Source: Thermoplasmata archaeon (GTDB taxonomy: Archaea; Thermoplasmatota; Thermoplasmata; Lutacidiplasmatales; UBA184). From it: DNA of 6,931 bases. The position numbers and the translations under genes are program-made. Where the stretch lies: positions 1-6,931 of the forward strand of contig JASHUJ010000117.1 in assembly GCA_030040035.1 (NCBI GenBank), given 5' to 3'. Positions within the stretch are counted from its first letter, which is position 1. Each line of letters opens with the position of its first letter. Below are positions 6,110-6,931 of the stretch, in pieces. The notes under the pieces were generated by a model. The model was not told where the DNA came from, did no database searches, and was given only the letters and a program-made list of their open reading frames with translations.

Positions 6110-6931
6110 ATGGCGACGACCACCCCCCGGCCGCCGGCGGTCGCGGGGGCGTTCTACGCGGGTGACGGCAAGTCGCTGGCGCAGCAGATCGAGGGATGCT
6201 TCCTCGACCCGCGCGGCCCGGGCCAGCTCCCACTTCGACGCCGCGCGACGGAGCGCTCGCTCGAAGCCGCGGTCGTGCCGCACGCGGGCTACCACTACTC
6301 GGGCCCGATCGCGGCCCAGGTCTTCGCGCAAGTGGCCGTCCAACGCGCTCCCGCGACGGTGCTGATCCTCGGCGTCGACCATCACGGTCTCAGCCGGGGA
6401 GCCTCCCTGTCCGACCGGGACTGGCTGACCCCGCTCGGCCCCACCCGGGTCGACCACGAGCTCGTACGGTCCTTGCACGGTGGACCGATCGAGATCGACG
6501 AGGCGTCCCAGGTCCGCGAGTACTCGATCGAGGTCCAACTCCCATTTCTCGAGTACGTCCTCCCGCAACCGAAATTCGTGGCGCTCGAGGTCGGCTTCGG
6601 GCCCTTCGCGTTCCTCGAGGAGGTCGCGGGGATCGTACGCGAGGCGATCGAGGGACGGGACGTGCTCCTGCTCGCTTCCTCGGACTTCTCGCACTACGTC
6701 CCCGCCTCGGTCGCGGACCGCCTCGACCACCGCGCGATCGATCGGATCCTGACCCGGGACGCGCGGGCGCTCTACGACACGGTGACCCGCGAGGACATCT
6801 CGATGTGCGGGATCGCCCCGACGACCATGATGCTCGCCGCGACCCGTACCCGGTCGCTCGAGGCCCGGCTGCTCCGCTGGGGGCACTCGGGGGAAGCGGA
6901 GCCGATGCGCGAGGTGGTGGGGTACGCGGCC
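6110..6931 (+). CDS. MEMO family protein (AmmeMemoRadiSam system protein B), 3' end outside window
   Basis: The frame is open from the ATG at 6110 to the right edge (274 residues, no stop). MEMO proteins share a fold with extradiol dioxygenases. Human MEMO1 binds copper or iron through a His/His/Cys site; the prokaryotic role is unsettled, though the gene is often found with AMMECR1 and a radical SAM gene. Visible motifs are PAVAGAFYAGD (9-19), VPHAGYHYSG (56-65, His58), ILGVDHHG (86-93, His91), YSIEVQLPFLEY (138-149), SSDFSHY (190-196) and MCGIAP (232-237, Cys233). His58, His91 and Cys233 align with the human metal-site residues His49, His81 and Cys244. Residues 270-274 (VGYAA) match the family's end region, so only about ten residues should be missing. 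The start is six bases after the HIT stop; a weak GAGGG overlaps that stop (6102-6106), three bases from the ATG, which suggests coupled translation. Confidence 0.94.
   Translation, partial: MATTTPRPPAVAGAFYAGDGKSLAQQIEGCFLDPRGPGQLPLRRRATERSLEAAVVPHAGYHYSGPIAAQVFAQVAVQRAPATVLILGVDHHGLSRGASLSDRDWLTPLGPTRVDHELVRSLHGGPIEIDEASQVREYSIEVQLPFLEYVLPQPKFVALEVGFGPFAFLEEVAGIVREAIEGRDVLLLASSDFSHYVPASVADRLDHRAIDRILTRDARALYDTVTREDISMCGIAPTTMMLAATRTRSLEARLLRWGHSGEAEPMREVVGYAA

Noticed and set aside
6089..6886. 265-codon minus-strand frame over the MEMO gene
   Set aside because: The + strand frame has every MEMO motif and is open to the edge; the minus frame is a shadow with Arg/Asp-rich composition.

Overview
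The window is very GC-rich (about 70% by eye) and almost fully coding. It looks archaeal. The two divergent genes near position 5,600 each have a TATA box centred 26-27 bases before the start codon, the archaeal arrangement for leaderless mRNAs. The SMC head has the archaeal/eukaryotic 'ISLRK' switch region instead of the bacterial 'ITHRK'. The MEMO-family and HIT-family proteins also fit. The high GC content together with a secreted, membrane-tethered sedolisin protease carrying a zinc-ribbon tail suggests an uncultured Thermoplasmatota-like lineage. That placement is inference and not proven by the window.

Region 1 (2-3251, + strand) is a chromosome-condensation operon: the C-terminal half of smc (entering from the left, starting at the end of the hinge), then scpA and scpB. 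Smc and scpA overlap by four bases (GTGA); scpA and scpB are two bases apart. Together they encode the SMC-kleisin complex: Smc supplies coiled coil and ATPase head, ScpA is the kleisin bridge, and ScpB is the winged-helix partner of ScpA.

Region 2 (3253-5586, - strand) is one large gene for a 777-residue S53 (sedolisin/kumamolisin-type) serine-carboxyl protease. It has a signal peptide, pro-kumamolisin activation domain, catalytic domain with a recognisable Glu-Asp-Asp-Ser set, Ser/Thr/Pro-rich stalk, transmembrane helix, Gly/Pro-rich linker and a four-cysteine zinc ribbon predicted to lie in the cytoplasm. It converges on scpB with one base between the stop codons.

Region 3 (5587-5674) is an 88-bp divergent promoter region with two back-to-back TATA boxes and a small inverted repeat around the protease TATA box.

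Region 4 (5675-6931, + strand) is a two-gene run: a complete HIT-family nucleotide hydrolase/transferase and, six bases later, a MEMO-family (AmmeMemoRadiSam system protein B) gene that runs off the right edge about ten residues short of the family's usual end.

No tRNA, rRNA, CRISPR array, insertion sequence or gene-free stretch above 300 bases was seen. The most distinctive item is the architecture and composition of the sedolisin: 19 N-glycosylation sequons confined to the mature ectodomain, only two lysines in 777 residues, and all four cysteines in the tail. No clearly undescribed system is evident; the remaining genes are recognisable housekeeping families.
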